Made by a program: the position numbers and the translations under genes. Under the pieces are notes generated by a model that was not told the DNA's origin, did no database searches, and was given only the letters and a program-made list of their open reading frames with translations. A stretch of DNA of 64,000 nucleotides from Cognatundibacterium luofuense (GTDB lineage: Bacteria; Pseudomonadota; Gammaproteobacteria; Burkholderiales; Burkholderiaceae_D). Where the stretch lies: assembly GCF_018139685.1 (NCBI RefSeq), contig NZ_JAGSPN010000012.1, forward strand, positions 62,001 through 126,000, in the 5' to 3' direction. This document shows positions 25,883 through 36,004 of the stretch, piece by piece; position 1 is the stretch's first letter, and the number at the start of each line of letters is the position of its first letter.

Positions 25883-26252
25883 GGTACGGCCATCAGAATC
25901 ATTCAGCCGGTATTGTACGCTGACACAGGCGGCCATCACCGTCTGACACAGAATTTGACCCTGTGGCAGCGAGGCAAAAAAGGACAAGCGCGTGCAAAGT
26001 CAGCAATCTGCTGTGAAAGGAAGTGCAGCGGCACATACCGCAAAACGGGGGAAAGAATCAGAAAGAGGGAAAAACTGCCGGACAACTTGTCACCGGTGCG
26101 GAAAGGATGTGACACACATCGCACCAGGATCTTGCTGACAACGCCGTCGCTGTGGACGGGCAACTCTCCGGCGGGAGTCGCTGAACTGAACGAACGTTCA
26201 GTGGAAGACAGGAAGTACTACAAACAATCAAGCTTATGTTGCGGTGCAATAA
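25883..26252. other. Intergenic region, no gene recognised
   Basis: About 370 bases upstream of the radical SAM gene. Its promoter should lie here on the - strand. I see no convincing RNA gene or repeat, and the small open frames on both strands lack ribosome-binding sites. Confidence 0.3.
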
Positions 26253-26324
26253 TCAGTCAGCCAGAGCAGCAGTCAGAATAGCAATACTTGCAACGATTTG
26301 AGCCAGAATCATCAGACTAATCAT
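26253..26324 (-). CDS. 23-residue hydrophobic small protein
   Basis: The - strand reads TTAAGGAGAAAACACC then ATG at 26324, a very strong Shine-Dalgarno with 8-base spacing. It encodes 23 residues beginning MISLMILAQIV and ending in TAALAD, then TGA. The sequence is almost entirely hydrophobic with one terminal Asp, consistent with a single membrane span or a signal-like peptide. A possible promoter lies upstream: TTGGAT (26389-26394 complement), 18-base spacer, TATCAT (26365-26370 complement). Function unknown; type I toxin-like and regulatory membrane peptides have this shape. Confidence 0.6.
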   Translation of the reverse strand: MISLMILAQIVASIAILTAALAD

Positions 26325-26669
26325 GGTGTTTTCTCCTTAAAGGGTTGGTTGATTCGATGTGCGTATGATAGAGAGTGAGCAGAACCGAATCCAATGACAT
26401 ATTCAAATAATGAGATATACGCTTTTTGAATGTCATTAGAATTTCACATTTCATATGCTTATTTTTAAATTGTGCACTGCAAAATACGCATACTGCCGTA
26501 TTTCCTTCGATAAAGTCTGGTGTTAACTGAATGGAATCATTTTGTAAGCATCTGTTACGATCGAATTGTTTCAAGCCTGTCTGCACTCTTATGCCGGAAA
26601 ATGCAGCACGATAGATAAAATCTGATGCATGATCCGGCATCTCATCGTTTGAAAGTCTGAAAGCCTGAA
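26325..26669. other. Intergenic region between small protein and LysE-type gene
   Basis: About 345 AT-rich bases between divergent genes. They contain the presumed promoter of the small protein on the - strand. Nothing else is recognised. Confidence 0.3.
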
Positions 26670-27308
26670 TTGATACTGCAAACCCTCACTACCATTGCCC
26701 TGATGCACTGGATTTTGCTGGTTACCCCCGGCGCCAATTTTTTCTTGGTCAGTCAACTGGCCGCCAGCGGCCAGCGCCGCACCGCATTGCAGGCATCGCT
26801 GGGTATTTGCACGGTAACGCTGGTCTGGGCCAGCCTGGCCGTACTGGGCATAGGCTGGGTATTTCACGCTTATCCATGGCTGCGCATTGCCATGCAACTG
26901 GGTGGCGGTGGCTATTTACTGTGGCTGGCATGGAAGCTGTGGCCGTCTGCTGCACCTGCCGGACAGGCAGCAGCCAGCGCACCGCTGCGCTATACCGGAT
27001 GGCAGGCTTACCGCACCGGTTTTCTGACCAATATTCTGAATCCGAAAACTGCGCTGTTCTTCGGCAGCGTATTTGCCACCGCTCTGCCGCATCAGCCACC
27101 GGTCTGGCTGATCGCCTGTGCTGTCCTGCTGGCATGGGCCAATGCCATGACCTGGCATTTGTTTATTTCGCTGGCATTTTCACAAACGCTGATTCAGCGC
27201 TGGTATGCCCGTTCCGCAATCCAGATGACCCGGCTGGCGGCACTGGTGATCGGGGGATTCGGCATAAAATTGCTGTGGACAAGTCTGGCGTGGTTCACAG
27301 GGAGCTGA
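26670..27308 (+). CDS. LysE/RhtB-family amino acid exporter
   Basis: 212 residues with a TTG start; an in-frame stop at 26658 rules out a longer form, and MILQTLTTIALMHWILLVTPG matches the family N-terminus with its conserved PG. About six membrane helices; FLTNILNPKTALFFGSVFAT is the family signature around NPK. It exports amino acids or analogues, substrate not predictable. A strong bidirectional terminator follows (27348-27383). Confidence 0.88.
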   Translation: MILQTLTTIALMHWILLVTPGANFFLVSQLAASGQRRTALQASLGICTVTLVWASLAVLGIGWVFHAYPWLRIAMQLGGGGYLLWLAWKLWPSAAPAGQAAASAPLRYTGWQAYRTGFLTNILNPKTALFFGSVFATALPHQPPVWLIACAVLLAWANAMTWHLFISLAFSQTLIQRWYARSAIQMTRLAALVIGGFGIKLLWTSLAWFTGS

Positions 27309-27347
27309 ATGCGAACCTGAACCTTGTTCAGCGTATTCAGCAAAAAG

Positions 27348-27383
27348 AAAAAGCGCGTCATCTTACTGTGACGCGCTTTTTTT
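27348..27383. terminator. Bidirectional rho-independent terminator
   Basis: AAAAAGCGCGTCA (27348-27360) and TGACGCGCTTTTT (27369-27381) form a perfect 13-bp stem with T-runs in both directions. It serves the convergent exporter and chemoreceptor genes. Confidence 0.9.
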
Positions 27384-27427
27384 CAGCCTGTGCAGAATGA
27401 CGATCTGCATGTATGCCGATGTAAGAC

Positions 27428-29149
27428 TCAGAATTCTTCCCAGTCTCCCGCATCGTCATCTTTGGGTTTGGCGCGGGACGGCGTAGCCGGACGCGGTGCG
27501 GGTACGGCTTTTAACGCGGGTTTGCCAGCTGGTTTGCGTGCTGCGGCAGCAGGCGCAGCCTGTGCCACGACCGGACGGCTGGCAGCCGCACTGAATCCTG
27601 AAGCAGCTTGCCCGCTGTGCTGATTCACTTTGAAACCATCCACAATGACGGAAAGCGCATGTGCCTGATCCTGCAGCGCAGATGCAGCCGCAGCCGCTTG
27701 TTCCACCAGCGCCGCATTTTGCTGCGTGGTTTCATCCATTTGTGTAACTGCCACGTTGATCTGATCAATACCGGCAGTTTGCTCCTGACTGGCAGCAGAA
27801 ATTTCACTGACCACATCGGACACATGCTGCACGCTCTGCACCACTTCCTGTATCGTGCTGCCCGCCTGACTGACCAGCGTTGTGCCGCGTTGTACCTTGC
27901 CTACAGAATCATCAATCAGCACTTTAATTTCTTTGGCAGCCGTTGCGCTGCGTTGTGCCAGGCTGCGTACTTCGGCAGCCACCACTGCGAAGCCGCGACC
28001 CTGCTCACCGGCACGTGCCGCTTCCACCGCTGCATTCAGCGCCAGAATATTGGTCTGGAAGGCGATACCGTCGATAACACCAATGATGTCCACAATTTTG
28101 CGGGCAGAATCATTGATTTCATTCATGGTTTCCACGACTTCGCCAACCACGGTGCCGCCTTTGCGCGCAGTTTCTGAGGCACTGGTGGCCAGCTGATTGG
28201 CCTGACGCGCATTGTCCGCATTTTGTTTAACGGTACTGGTCAGTTCTTCCAGCGACGAAGCGGTTTCTTCGAGTGAGCTGGCCTGACTTTCAGTGCGGGA
28301 CGACAAATCCATATTGCCGCTGGCAATTTCTGTGGATGCAGCATTGATGCTGTCGGTGCTGGTGCGGACGCTGCCGACCAGTGTGGCCAGCGAGCCGTTC
28401 ATGGTATTCAGCGAATTGAGTAACTGCCCTACTTCGTCGTTGCTGCTGACGTCGATAGTACGGGTCAGATCACCTTTAGCCACTGTTTCTGCGATATCCA
28501 CTGCGTAGTCCAGCGATGACACTATTTTACGGATCAGCGTTAAACCCATAAATAAAATGACACAGATACCTAATACAGATACGCCCAGTGCAATCATGGT
28601 GGCGTTACTGACGGTACTCCGTGCAGTATCAGCACCTTCTTTGCCAAGTTTGACGTTGTAGTCATAGCTTGCTTTGAATGCCACTGCCATTTTTTCAGGA
28701 ATGGCCTGATTAGCTAAGATGTAATCTCGGGCTTCGTCCAGTTTGCCTTCTTTGGCCAGACCGACGGTCTTTTTCCGCAGATTAGAAAAATCTTCGTAAT
28801 TTTTTCGGATATCAGCCAAAAGCTTTTTATCAGTGTCGTCTGATAAATTTTCTTTTTCATAATGGTTCAACGCATCTTCAACAGCTTTATCGTTGTCTGC
28901 CATTTTTGCAATGATCTTGTCGCGGGTCGCCGGATCATCCACTGCCATAAACTGCCATACCCGCAACCGGGCGAGTGCACCATTGTTCATTGCATCATTC
29001 AAATCAGCCAGGCTCGGTACCGTGTTCTGATTGCCATAATTGGCCGCATCAAACACTTTGTGAATCTGAATCAAACCTGCCGCTGCCACGATCAGCACAC
29101 TGATCAGACTGGCTGCCATCAGCAGATATAAACGTTTTGCAATAGACAT
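27428..29149 (-). CDS. Methyl-accepting chemotaxis protein with CheR-tether
   Basis: 573 residues. TM1 ~8-30, a four-helix-bundle periplasmic sensor ~35-185 (4HB_MCP type), TM2 ~188-210, HAMP ~212-265, and a signalling domain whose hairpin tip reads [25 protein letters not shown]. An Ala/Pro/Lys-rich flexible linker (~515-565) ends in DWEEF, matching the xWxxF pentapeptide that tethers CheR/CheB in Tar/Tsr-type receptors. It is followed on the same strand side by cheW upstream, so both serve one chemotaxis array. The ligand is unknown. Confidence 0.93.
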   Translation of the reverse strand: MSIAKRLYLLMAASLISVLIVAAAGLIQIHKVFDAANYGNQNTVPSLADLNDAMNNGALARLRVWQFMAVDDPATRDKIIAKMADNDKAVEDALNHYEKENLSDDTDKKLLADIRKNYEDFSNLRKKTVGLAKEGKLDEARDYILANQAIPEKMAVAFKASYDYNVKLGKEGADTARSTVSNATMIALGVSVLGICVILFMGLTLIRKIVSSLDYAVDIAETVAKGDLTRTIDVSSNDEVGQLLNSLNTMNGSLATLVGSVRTSTDSINAASTEIASGNMDLSSRTESQASSLEETASSLEELTSTVKQNADNARQANQLATSASETARKGGTVVGEVVETMNEINDSARKIVDIIGVIDGIAFQTNILALNAAVEAARAGEQGRGFAVVAAEVRSLAQRSATAAKEIKVLIDDSVGKVQRGTTLVSQAGSTIQEVVQSVQHVSDVVSEISAASQEQTAGIDQINVAVTQMDETTQQNAALVEQAAAAASALQDQAHALSVIVDGFKVNQHSGQAASGFSAAASRPVVAQAAPAAAARKPAGKPALKAVPAPRPATPSRAKPKDDDAGDWEEF

Positions 29150-29187
29150 CGTTGTGCTCCCCCGGGTTGTCAGAGCCTGATGCGGGA

Positions 29188-29700
29188 TTATTTTTGTCCG
29201 AACTGCAGTCCCATATCAGGTGTTTTCATGAGTAATGCGATATCGATCAGGATCACCATACGCTGATCCAGTGGTGCCAGGCCGCGCAGGAAGCTGGAGT
29301 CAATGGTTGATCCCAGTTCCGGTGCCGGTTTGACTTGCTGATCGTTCAGATTAATAACGTCGGAAACGCTGTCGACCACAATACCGACGATGGTGTTTTC
29401 AATATGCAGGATGATGACGACGGTGAATGAGTCATAGGTTGGCTCACCCAGTTCAAATTTGATGCGCAGGTCGATGATAGGCACGATAACACCGCGCAGA
29501 TTCATGACACCTTTCATAAAGTCAGGTGCATTCGCGATGCGGGTCACGGATTCGTAACCACGGATTTCCTGCACCAGCTGGATATCAATACCATATTCTT
29601 CCTTACCCAGACGGAAAGCCAGATATTCTGACGTTTTTGAGCTGCCAGCGTGATGGTCGTCGTTGTGAGCGTTAGCGGTGGATGCAGTGCTGTTCAGCAT
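29188..29700 (-). CDS. cheW: Chemotaxis coupling protein CheW
   Basis: 170 residues from ATG 29700 with AAAGG upstream. A His/Ser-rich N-terminal tail of ~22 residues precedes the CheW SH3-like fold ([60 protein letters not shown]). It links chemoreceptors to CheA. No cheA or cheY is in the window; the receptor gene follows 38 bases downstream, forming a two-gene unit. Confidence 0.93.
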   Translation of the reverse strand: MLNSTASTANAHNDDHHAGSSKTSEYLAFRLGKEEYGIDIQLVQEIRGYESVTRIANAPDFMKGVMNLRGVIVPIIDLRIKFELGEPTYDSFTVVIILHIENTIVGIVVDSVSDVINLNDQQVKPAPELGSTIDSSFLRGLAPLDQRMVILIDIALLMKTPDMGLQFGQK

Positions 29701-30016
29701 GAAAATTACCTTTTGAATAATCAAATTGAAGGAAAATGCGGGCCGGCCCGACCAGAGTCAGACCACGCAACCATGATAGTGCTGTCAATTCGGAAATGCC
29801 AGCCCGTCACAGACTTAGCTTGCTCACAAGCAACGATCCTTACATTCAGGATAGTGCAAAACACACCAATTGATTGCTACCTTCACAAAAGTTCACACTC
29901 ATTCCGCTTTCCCGCACTTCACGCCGCGAATTCCGCATTTTGTCGCAATGCGGTAGATAGACATCCGGTGCTCCTCTACAGTACAGCTATCCGATCACTC
30001 AACAAGGAGAACTGAA
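29701..30016. other. Divergent intergenic region upstream of cheW
   Basis: It separates cheW from the small secreted protein gene and must hold both promoters. A 12-bp palindrome CGGGCCGGCCCG lies at 29739-29750, about 40 bases upstream of cheW. I see no other structure. Confidence 0.35.
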
Positions 30017-30322
30017 ATGAAAACCACGACACTGAAATCCCGCCTGATTCTGACAATTGCTGGTTTTGCCGGCCTGATGGCAGTAGCACAAGCATGGAAC
30101 ACGCCGGTACAGACAAACACAGCACCGGTTGCTGATCAGGTTGTCACGGTCACCGCGAAACGCATGAGCACTGAAGAGAAAATCGCGTTTGATACACAAG
30201 GTCAGGTGCCACAGCAAGTGGTCATCAGCGCACGCAAACTGACAGAGCAGGAAAAACTGGCATTTGATCAGGCACATCAACCGGAAGTTGCACAGGCATA
30301 CCGCGCCAATGATCCGAGCTGA
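30017..30322 (+). CDS. Small secreted protein with an internal repeat
   Basis: 101 residues preceded by AAGGAGA. Signal peptide cut near AQA-WNT (residue ~26). The mature ~75 residues contain two copies of one motif: VTVTAKRMSTEEKIAFD and VVISARKLTEQEKLAFD, 27 residues apart. I do not recognise the family. The repeat suggests a small two-fold or strand-helix unit in the periplasm. It is monocistronic. Confidence 0.75.
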   Translation: MKTTTLKSRLILTIAGFAGLMAVAQAWNTPVQTNTAPVADQVVTVTAKRMSTEEKIAFDTQGQVPQQVVISARKLTEQEKLAFDQAHQPEVAQAYRANDPS

Positions 30323-30434
30323 TGGGGTTTTCTGATGTTAAGAAAACAAATTGATAAGCAGCGCGAAATAAAGATCACCGCCCGGGTAACATGTGCACAG
30401 AAGGCAGCGCGGGGGATCAGAACACAATGCTTCG

Positions 30435-31538
30435 TCAGTGCGGAACATTGCGTTGTGATTCTTCGCCATCCTGCTCCAGTGCATCCATGGCTACCCAGCA
30501 GCGGTTCAGCGTCGGATAAGGGCTGAGCTGGAACAGGCATTCTTCACGTTCCATGACACCCGATCCGCACAGCTGATGCATACGCGCCAGTTGCTGTGCC
30601 TGATGCAGGCACAGTGATAAGCCTTCCTGCGCGTGATCTGTCGCATCCTGCGCTAACACTGCTTCTGACACATGATCAGGGAAATGCCATTGCTGTCCGA
30701 TTTGTGCAGACAGTAATGAAGCTTTCTCATTTAACTGATTCAGAAACTGTGCGGAACCCGGCAAGGTAGCGGATACGCCGGTACGGTCAATTGCGCGACA
30801 ACAGGCGATCAGCCCGACGTTCAGCAGCATCCCTGCCAGAAAGCCATTAAAACTGTCATGCCCCTGCTGGGTGTACAGCAGACTGGTGGCAATGCTGGTA
30901 CGTTCACTGTGCGCCCAGACCAGCGGAGCCAGCTGACTGGTCAGCAAGCCCTGATCCGACTGAATCAGGGGCCGGAATGCTGTGCGCGCAATCAGAATGC
31001 GCAAACCCTGTAAGCCCAGCAAGGTCACGGCTTTATCCAGACTGCGTATCGGTGTCGCCGGACTGTAATAAGACGAATTCACTTCACTGAGCAGCGCGCC
31101 GACCAGCACTACATCTTTGGCAATTTGTTGCGCCAGTCCCTGCGCGGTGGCATCGGGATTGCGTAAGTCTTTCAGCAATTGCGGCAGGATTGCCGGCACC
31201 CGAGGAATCAGTTCAGAACTCTGGCTGTCGGTCAGCAGCTTATCGATGGCTGCGTTCAGCGTGCGTTCTATATAAGGACTTGGTGGCCCGAGTTTGTCGC
31301 CCAACAGCCATTGCTGATAGCGCGCCCGTAAGCGTGGTCCGGCATCCCACTCGAAGCTGACGGTGGGCGTTGCTTCCAGTGTACCCATGACAGTCTGACC
31401 GGACTCTGCAGGACCGGAATCTTGCCTGCTTTTTTGCAGGCCGAGTAAGCGTAAGAGCAGAGATTTCAATCGTTCTGGCGGAAAAAAGAAAGAGAACAAA
31501 CATCCTGTGCCGGTATGTGCCCCGGCATCTCTGCTCAC
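30435..31538 (-). CDS. HDOD-domain signalling protein
   Basis: Up to 367 residues from a GTG at 31538; the true start may be somewhat downstream because no clear Shine-Dalgarno is seen. The HDOD domain (~110-300) shows IPRVPAILPQLLKDL, DVVLVGALLSEVNSSYY, SLDKAVTLLGLQGLRILI and FLAGMLLNVGLIACCRAI. HDOD proteins lack HD catalytic metal ligands and act as regulatory scaffolds in motility, biofilm and stress signalling, often with c-di-GMP enzymes. It stands 22 bases before the chitinase-like gene on the same strand and may share a transcript with it. Confidence 0.82.
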   Translation of the reverse strand: MSRDAGAHTGTGCLFSFFFPPERLKSLLLRLLGLQKSRQDSGPAESGQTVMGTLEATPTVSFEWDAGPRLRARYQQWLLGDKLGPPSPYIERTLNAAIDKLLTDSQSSELIPRVPAILPQLLKDLRNPDATAQGLAQQIAKDVVLVGALLSEVNSSYYSPATPIRSLDKAVTLLGLQGLRILIARTAFRPLIQSDQGLLTSQLAPLVWAHSERTSIATSLLYTQQGHDSFNGFLAGMLLNVGLIACCRAIDRTGVSATLPGSAQFLNQLNEKASLLSAQIGQQWHFPDHVSEAVLAQDATDHAQEGLSLCLHQAQQLARMHQLCGSGVMEREECLFQLSPYPTLNRCWVAMDALEQDGEESQRNVPH

Positions 31539-31559
31539 ATCTTAGCTGAAAGCCGGAAT

Positions 31560-32861
31560 TCAGGGGTGTGCTTTCTGCATCAGTTCCAGTGACATGATTT
31601 GCAGCAGACTGTGTTGCGGGTGGTCGCCGCCAAGCTGCCAGGCCATCGCACCGGCCAGACCCTGTTCACGGATGTAACGCATTTTGCGTTGTACTACTTG
31701 CGCACTGTCGTAAGTGACAAAAACACGCCGCTCCGGATGCCAGACCCAGCTGGCCTGACTGTGATCTGAAAAATGCGCTTCATATCCCTGACGGCTGTTG
31801 AGTAAATTCACCAGATCGGCGTAATCCGGAATGCGCGGATCGCCGCTGCGCTCGCAACTGACACAGCCGGGCAGCAAATTTTTAGGCCCAGTGTAGTGAT
31901 CTCCGGCCTGTGTGACGAATGGCTGAAATAAACCACGGTTCGCGCTACCTGTCTGAAAAAATGCGCGGCCATAAAACGGAATACCCATCACCAGTTTACG
32001 TGCAGGGGCGCCACCGGTGTGGTATTGCTGAACTGCTGCATCGATTGTCATCGCAAACATCGGCGGGTAAAGCCGGTCTTTCTCTGTATCGCTCAAATCA
32101 GCCGGTGCCAGTGCACGCAGCGGATGGTGGAACAGTGCTTCATCTTTTTCTGCGAATAAATGCGCCTGATGATGGGTTTGCTGATCCCAGGGGCCGTGTA
32201 AATCATAGGTCATCAGTTGCAGATAATCTGCCTGCTGCGCGATGTCGCGCAGATGTGTGTAAATGCGTGATAAACCGAAAGCAGAACCCGGCACTGCAAT
32301 GGTGATCTGATACGAAGGCATATTTTGCGCTGGCAGTCTTTCCATTTCCGTACGTACTGTGCGCAACAGTTTCGCAAAGTTCAGACTGTCTTCAGGGCGC
32401 GGATATTCCCAGTCGATATCCAGTCCCTGCAAACCGAATTGCCGCACCATGCGCATACAGGATTGAGCAAAGCGGCGACGTCCTTCTTCCGAAGCGGCAG
32501 CCTCACGGAAAAATGCAGCTTCCGGGCTGTCATCATTGCTGTGCGCCCAGCCGCCGACCGATAATAAAATCCGCAGCGAAGGATTTTCACGACGTGCTTC
32601 CCGCCAGGCTGTCTGTTGTGCTTTCAGATCTTTTGCACTGAGCGCCGTTTCCGTGATGCATTCGCCTTTAGAATTCAGTGTCAGAAATGCCATGTTCAGA
32701 TGCGTCAGCTGCTTTGCCTGCACGGCACTCAGCCGGAACGCTGGTTTTCCCGGCTCAGGCATCAGCCCGTAAGCCATGACCACATGTTCAGCAGGCGTTT
32801 CTGCAGCGAGAGCCGCTGGCATCAGTGGTAAGCAAAACAGCAGGGATAACAGTCGTTTCAT
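31560..32861 (-). CDS. Secreted glycoside hydrolase family 18 protein
   Basis: 433 residues from ATG 32861, signal peptide cut near ALA-AET. GH18 features: LSVGGW (residues 100-105, the SxGG motif) and GLDIDWEYP with catalytic Glu152 and the DxDxE trio. The first Asp of the usual DGxDxDxE is Gln (QGLDIDWE). The C-terminal barrel closes with AMAWQLGGDH. It is likely a chitinase or spore/peptidoglycan-type N-acetylglucosaminidase acting outside the inner membrane; no chitin-binding module is present. Confidence 0.88.
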   Translation of the reverse strand: MKRLLSLLFCLPLMPAALAAETPAEHVVMAYGLMPEPGKPAFRLSAVQAKQLTHLNMAFLTLNSKGECITETALSAKDLKAQQTAWREARRENPSLRILLSVGGWAHSNDDSPEAAFFREAAASEEGRRRFAQSCMRMVRQFGLQGLDIDWEYPRPEDSLNFAKLLRTVRTEMERLPAQNMPSYQITIAVPGSAFGLSRIYTHLRDIAQQADYLQLMTYDLHGPWDQQTHHQAHLFAEKDEALFHHPLRALAPADLSDTEKDRLYPPMFAMTIDAAVQQYHTGGAPARKLVMGIPFYGRAFFQTGSANRGLFQPFVTQAGDHYTGPKNLLPGCVSCERSGDPRIPDYADLVNLLNSRQGYEAHFSDHSQASWVWHPERRVFVTYDSAQVVQRKMRYIREQGLAGAMAWQLGGDHPQHSLLQIMSLELMQKAHP

Positions 32862-33038
32862 AGCGCACAATCCGGTTTCTCAGTGCCGCATATGCTCAAC
32901 GGCGCCCGGCATGATGGTCAAGACATTTTTCTGCGGCATCAGACCAGCCTCGTCTGACACTCGGCAGCGCTGCATACCAGTGTTGTACCGCAACGGCACT
33001 GGTATGGCATACTGCGCCGCTATTGCAGGAGATTGAAG

Positions 33039-33254
33039 ATGAAAACGACTGAAGAACGCCTGATTGATCTGGAGAGTCGCCTGACTTTTCAGGAAGATTT
33101 GATTGATACGCTGAACACGACCGTGTTCAGGCAACAGCAGCAGATTGATGAGCTGGAATTACTGTGCACACGCCTTGCGCAGCGTCTGCGTGAGGTGGCT
33201 GATCAGGCAGCGTTGCGGCCGGCGATCATTGATGAACGCCCGCCGCATTACTGA
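33039..33254 (+). CDS. slyX: SlyX-family coiled-coil protein
   Basis: 71 residues from ATG 33039 with AGGAG seven bases upstream. Heptad-rich (ERLIDLESRLTFQEDLIDTLN) and ending in the family-typical PPHY. SlyX proteins are small conserved cytoplasmic proteins of unknown role. It is divergent from the GH18 gene and converges with the metallo-beta-lactamase gene 15 bases later. Confidence 0.9.
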   Translation: MKTTEERLIDLESRLTFQEDLIDTLNTTVFRQQQQIDELELLCTRLAQRLREVADQAALRPAIIDERPPHY

Positions 33255-33268
33255 TCAGAGCGGGTAGC

Positions 33269-34237
33269 TTATGGCTTAACCGGTGAATAATTAACCGGTG
33301 TAAATGCGTAAGCTTTTTTATCCCCGCGCACATAGCCGAGGCCGGGGAAAGATAAGTGCGCTGCACCGATCATGGCGCCGGTACTTGCCGCACTGGCATA
33401 GGCTTTTTTGCGTTCAGCCGCAGCTGCTTTATTGTCGCTGTCGAACTGAATGGTGACGGAAGGTTCTGCGAACTGTACTGCCGCCACATGCATCAGATCA
33501 CCCCAAAGCACCAGTTGCTGATTCTGGCTGCTGATCTGATAAATCGTATGACCGGCAGTATGGCCGTGGCTGGCAATCGCACGGATACCCGGTTGCAATT
33601 CCGTATCGCCTTCAAAGGCTTTGAATTTACCCGCCTTCACATACGGGTTCAGCGATGCCATTGCTCCCTGGAAAAAACCTTTGGCATCAGCCGGTGCTTT
33701 TTCCATGTTGGCTGTACTGAGCCAGAAGTCCGCATCATGCTGATCTGCCCGTACAACTGCATTCGGGAATACCATGTTGTCGCCACTGGTCAGACCGCCA
33801 ACGTGGTCAGGATGCATGTGGGTGATATAAATTTCATCGACTTGTTCCGGGCTGTAGCCAGCAGCTTTCAGATTGCTCAGCATTTTTCCCAGTGTCGGGC
33901 CGAACAGGTTGCCCGCGCCGGTATCGATCAGCACCAGTTTGTTACCGGTATTAATCAGATAAGCATTGACGCTGGTTTCCAGCGGGCTGTGCTGGTGGGC
34001 TTTGTGCAGTGCTTTGCTGACTTTTTCCGCAGTGGTATTGGTCAGTAATTTATCGACCGGTAACTCCACCGTACCATCAGACAGCGCAGTGACTTCAAAC
34101 TGACCCAGCATGACGCGGTAAAAACCGGGAGCACTGGTTTTGACTTGCGGCGCGGCGGCAAAACTCTGGGTCGCAGGAATGGCCAGCGCAGTCAGCGTGG
34201 CAAATAAAACGGAACGCAGGGAGAGTGTGGTTCGCAT
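33269..34237 (-). CDS. Secreted metallo-beta-lactamase-fold hydrolase
   Basis: 322 residues from the second ATG (34237), seven bases after AAGGA; the first ATG at 34243 is too close. Signal peptide cut near SFA-AAP. Zinc motif THMHPDHVGG (His140, His142, Asp144, His145), a second His in SHGHTAGH, and Asp in LWGDLMH. This pattern fits the lactonase/MBL hydrolase subgroup, so lactone (for example homoserine lactone) or ester cleavage in the periplasm is possible. No neighbour defines the substrate. Confidence 0.88.
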   Translation of the reverse strand: MRTTLSLRSVLFATLTALAIPATQSFAAAPQVKTSAPGFYRVMLGQFEVTALSDGTVELPVDKLLTNTTAEKVSKALHKAHQHSPLETSVNAYLINTGNKLVLIDTGAGNLFGPTLGKMLSNLKAAGYSPEQVDEIYITHMHPDHVGGLTSGDNMVFPNAVVRADQHDADFWLSTANMEKAPADAKGFFQGAMASLNPYVKAGKFKAFEGDTELQPGIRAIASHGHTAGHTIYQISSQNQQLVLWGDLMHVAAVQFAEPSVTIQFDSDNKAAAAERKKAYASAASTGAMIGAAHLSFPGLGYVRGDKKAYAFTPVNYSPVKP

Positions 34238-34375
34238 GAACATTTCCTTTTCTCAGAAAAAACTGAACGGCAAATTATGCGCCGGTTCAGAAAAAACTGC
34301 AGATGGCTGAAAAACGTTTGACGTCTGAAGAAGTTTCCACCGGATACGCAGATCTCCCTTATGTTGTACAGGCAC

Positions 34376-34409
34376 ATAAAAAAGGGAAGCTACTGAAACA
34401 GTGCCTCCC
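34376..34409 (-). terminator. Terminator after the second chemoreceptor gene
   Basis: On the - strand GGGAGGC pairs with GCTTCCC (one G-T wobble), followed by six T. It lies about 55 bases past the chemoreceptor stop. Confidence 0.7.
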
Positions 34410-34462
34410 CCGGAAGAATACGAAGTGTGTAAAACAGATAAAAGATATTGTGGTGCCTGTCG

Positions 34463-36004
34463 TTACAGTTTGAATGCAGAGACAACCCGTGCCAGACCGG
34501 CAGCCTGCTCTTCCAGACTTTCTGCCGCAGCCGCAGCCTGCTCAACCAGTGCTGCATTTTGCTGTGTCATTTCATCCATTTGTGTAATCGCGCGGTTCAC
34601 TTCTTCAATGCCCGCACTTTGCTCCTGTCCTGCGGCAGTGATTTCCGACATGATGTCAGCGACATGGCGGACAGATTTGACGATTTCTTCCATCGTTTGT
34701 CCTGCGCCGTTCACCAGTGCGCTACCGGTATCCACCTTATCCACAGATGTATGAATTAAAATCTTAATTTCTTTTGCAGCTGAGGCACTGCGCTGTGCCA
34801 GACTACGGACCTCAGAAGCTACCACCGCAAAGCCGCGTCCCTGCTCACCGGCGCGTGCAGCTTCAACGGCAGCATTCAGCGCGAGAATATTGGTCTGAAA
34901 CGCGATACCGTCAATCACGCTGATGATGTCCACAATTTTGCGCGAGCTCTCTTTGATTTCATTCATCGTTGCCACAACTTTGCCGACTTCTTCACCGCCC
35001 TTCACTGCAAACTGTGATGCCGAAGTGACCAGCGTGTTTGCCTGACGTGCATTGTCCGCATTCTGACGCACAGTAGCGGTGATTTGCTCCATTGAACTGG
35101 CGGTTTCTTCCAGTGCACCAGCCTGATGTTCGGTGCGTGAAGACAAGTCTGCATTGCCGAGTGAAATTTCGCTGGACGCGGTGGCAATGGCATCAGTACC
35201 GGTACGTACTTCGCGGACTATGCGGTACAGGTTGTCATTCATTTCTTTCAGCGCATTCAGCAACTCGCTGATTTCGTCGCGGCCATCACTTTCTTTCAGG
35301 TGCGCCAGTTCACCTGCAGCCACTTGCTTTGCAATGCCGACCGCGTCGCGCAAAGGCCGGGTGATACTGCGTGTGACGAATAATGAAAAGGCAGCGCCTG
35401 CACCGATAACGATGAGCGACAAAACAATAATGGTGATACTGAGTTTGCGGTCGCTGCTTTCAGCCTGCTCTGCCGCTGCGGCCGTAGCGTGATCCTGCAT
35501 ATCCACCAGCTTGTTCAGTTCCACCAGTGCTTTTTGCTGCAAAGGATCAATTTGTGTTGCGATCAGTTTGACGGCTTCTTCACCATTGAATGAGGATAGC
35601 ATTTTGAATGCTTCTTTCAGTGGTGCATCGGTTTGCTGGGACAGTGTAACCACTTGCGCGATCAGTGCTTTTTCTTCATCGCTGATATCCAGTTGTTCCA
35701 GTTTTTCACGGGCTTCATTGAAACGGCCCTGATAGGTTTTCACCAGATTTTTTTGCTTTTCGATTTCACCGATATCTGATTGCAAGCCGATATTACGGAT
35801 CGCAAGGCCGCCTTCGAGCAGGCTGGTTTTCATGCTGGCTGCCAGTGCGGTTTTGGTTTTGGAGAGATTCAGGCCCGTCATCATTTGCTGACGGTTACGG
35901 GTACTCAGCGTATTGCTGACCAGAATCATGATGAACATGCTGGCAAGAACAACCGCAAATCCGGCAACAAGGCGTGAGCCAATGCGTAACTGACGTAAAT
36001 TCAT
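34463..36004 (-). CDS. Methyl-accepting chemotaxis protein
   Basis: 513 residues from ATG 36004 with GAGGAA upstream. TM1 ~10-32, helical periplasmic sensor ~35-185, TM2 ~190-212, HAMP ~213-265 and a signalling domain with [25 protein letters not shown]. Unlike the receptor at 27428, it ends at SAFKL with no pentapeptide tether, so its methylation would depend on neighbours in the array. The signalling domains of the two are near-identical in the tip. The ligand is unknown. Confidence 0.93.
   Translation of the reverse strand: MNLRQLRIGSRLVAGFAVVLASMFIMILVSNTLSTRNRQQMMTGLNLSKTKTALAASMKTSLLEGGLAIRNIGLQSDIGEIEKQKNLVKTYQGRFNEAREKLEQLDISDEEKALIAQVVTLSQQTDAPLKEAFKMLSSFNGEEAVKLIATQIDPLQQKALVELNKLVDMQDHATAAAAEQAESSDRKLSITIIVLSLIVIGAGAAFSLFVTRSITRPLRDAVGIAKQVAAGELAHLKESDGRDEISELLNALKEMNDNLYRIVREVRTGTDAIATASSEISLGNADLSSRTEHQAGALEETASSMEQITATVRQNADNARQANTLVTSASQFAVKGGEEVGKVVATMNEIKESSRKIVDIISVIDGIAFQTNILALNAAVEAARAGEQGRGFAVVASEVRSLAQRSASAAKEIKILIHTSVDKVDTGSALVNGAGQTMEEIVKSVRHVADIMSEITAAGQEQSAGIEEVNRAITQMDEMTQQNAALVEQAAAAAESLEEQAAGLARVVSAFKL

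Noticed and set aside
26155-26210. Palindrome-like CTGAACGAACGTTCAG as an operator
   Set aside because: The arms are not perfectly inverted and no regulator or gene start is close by.
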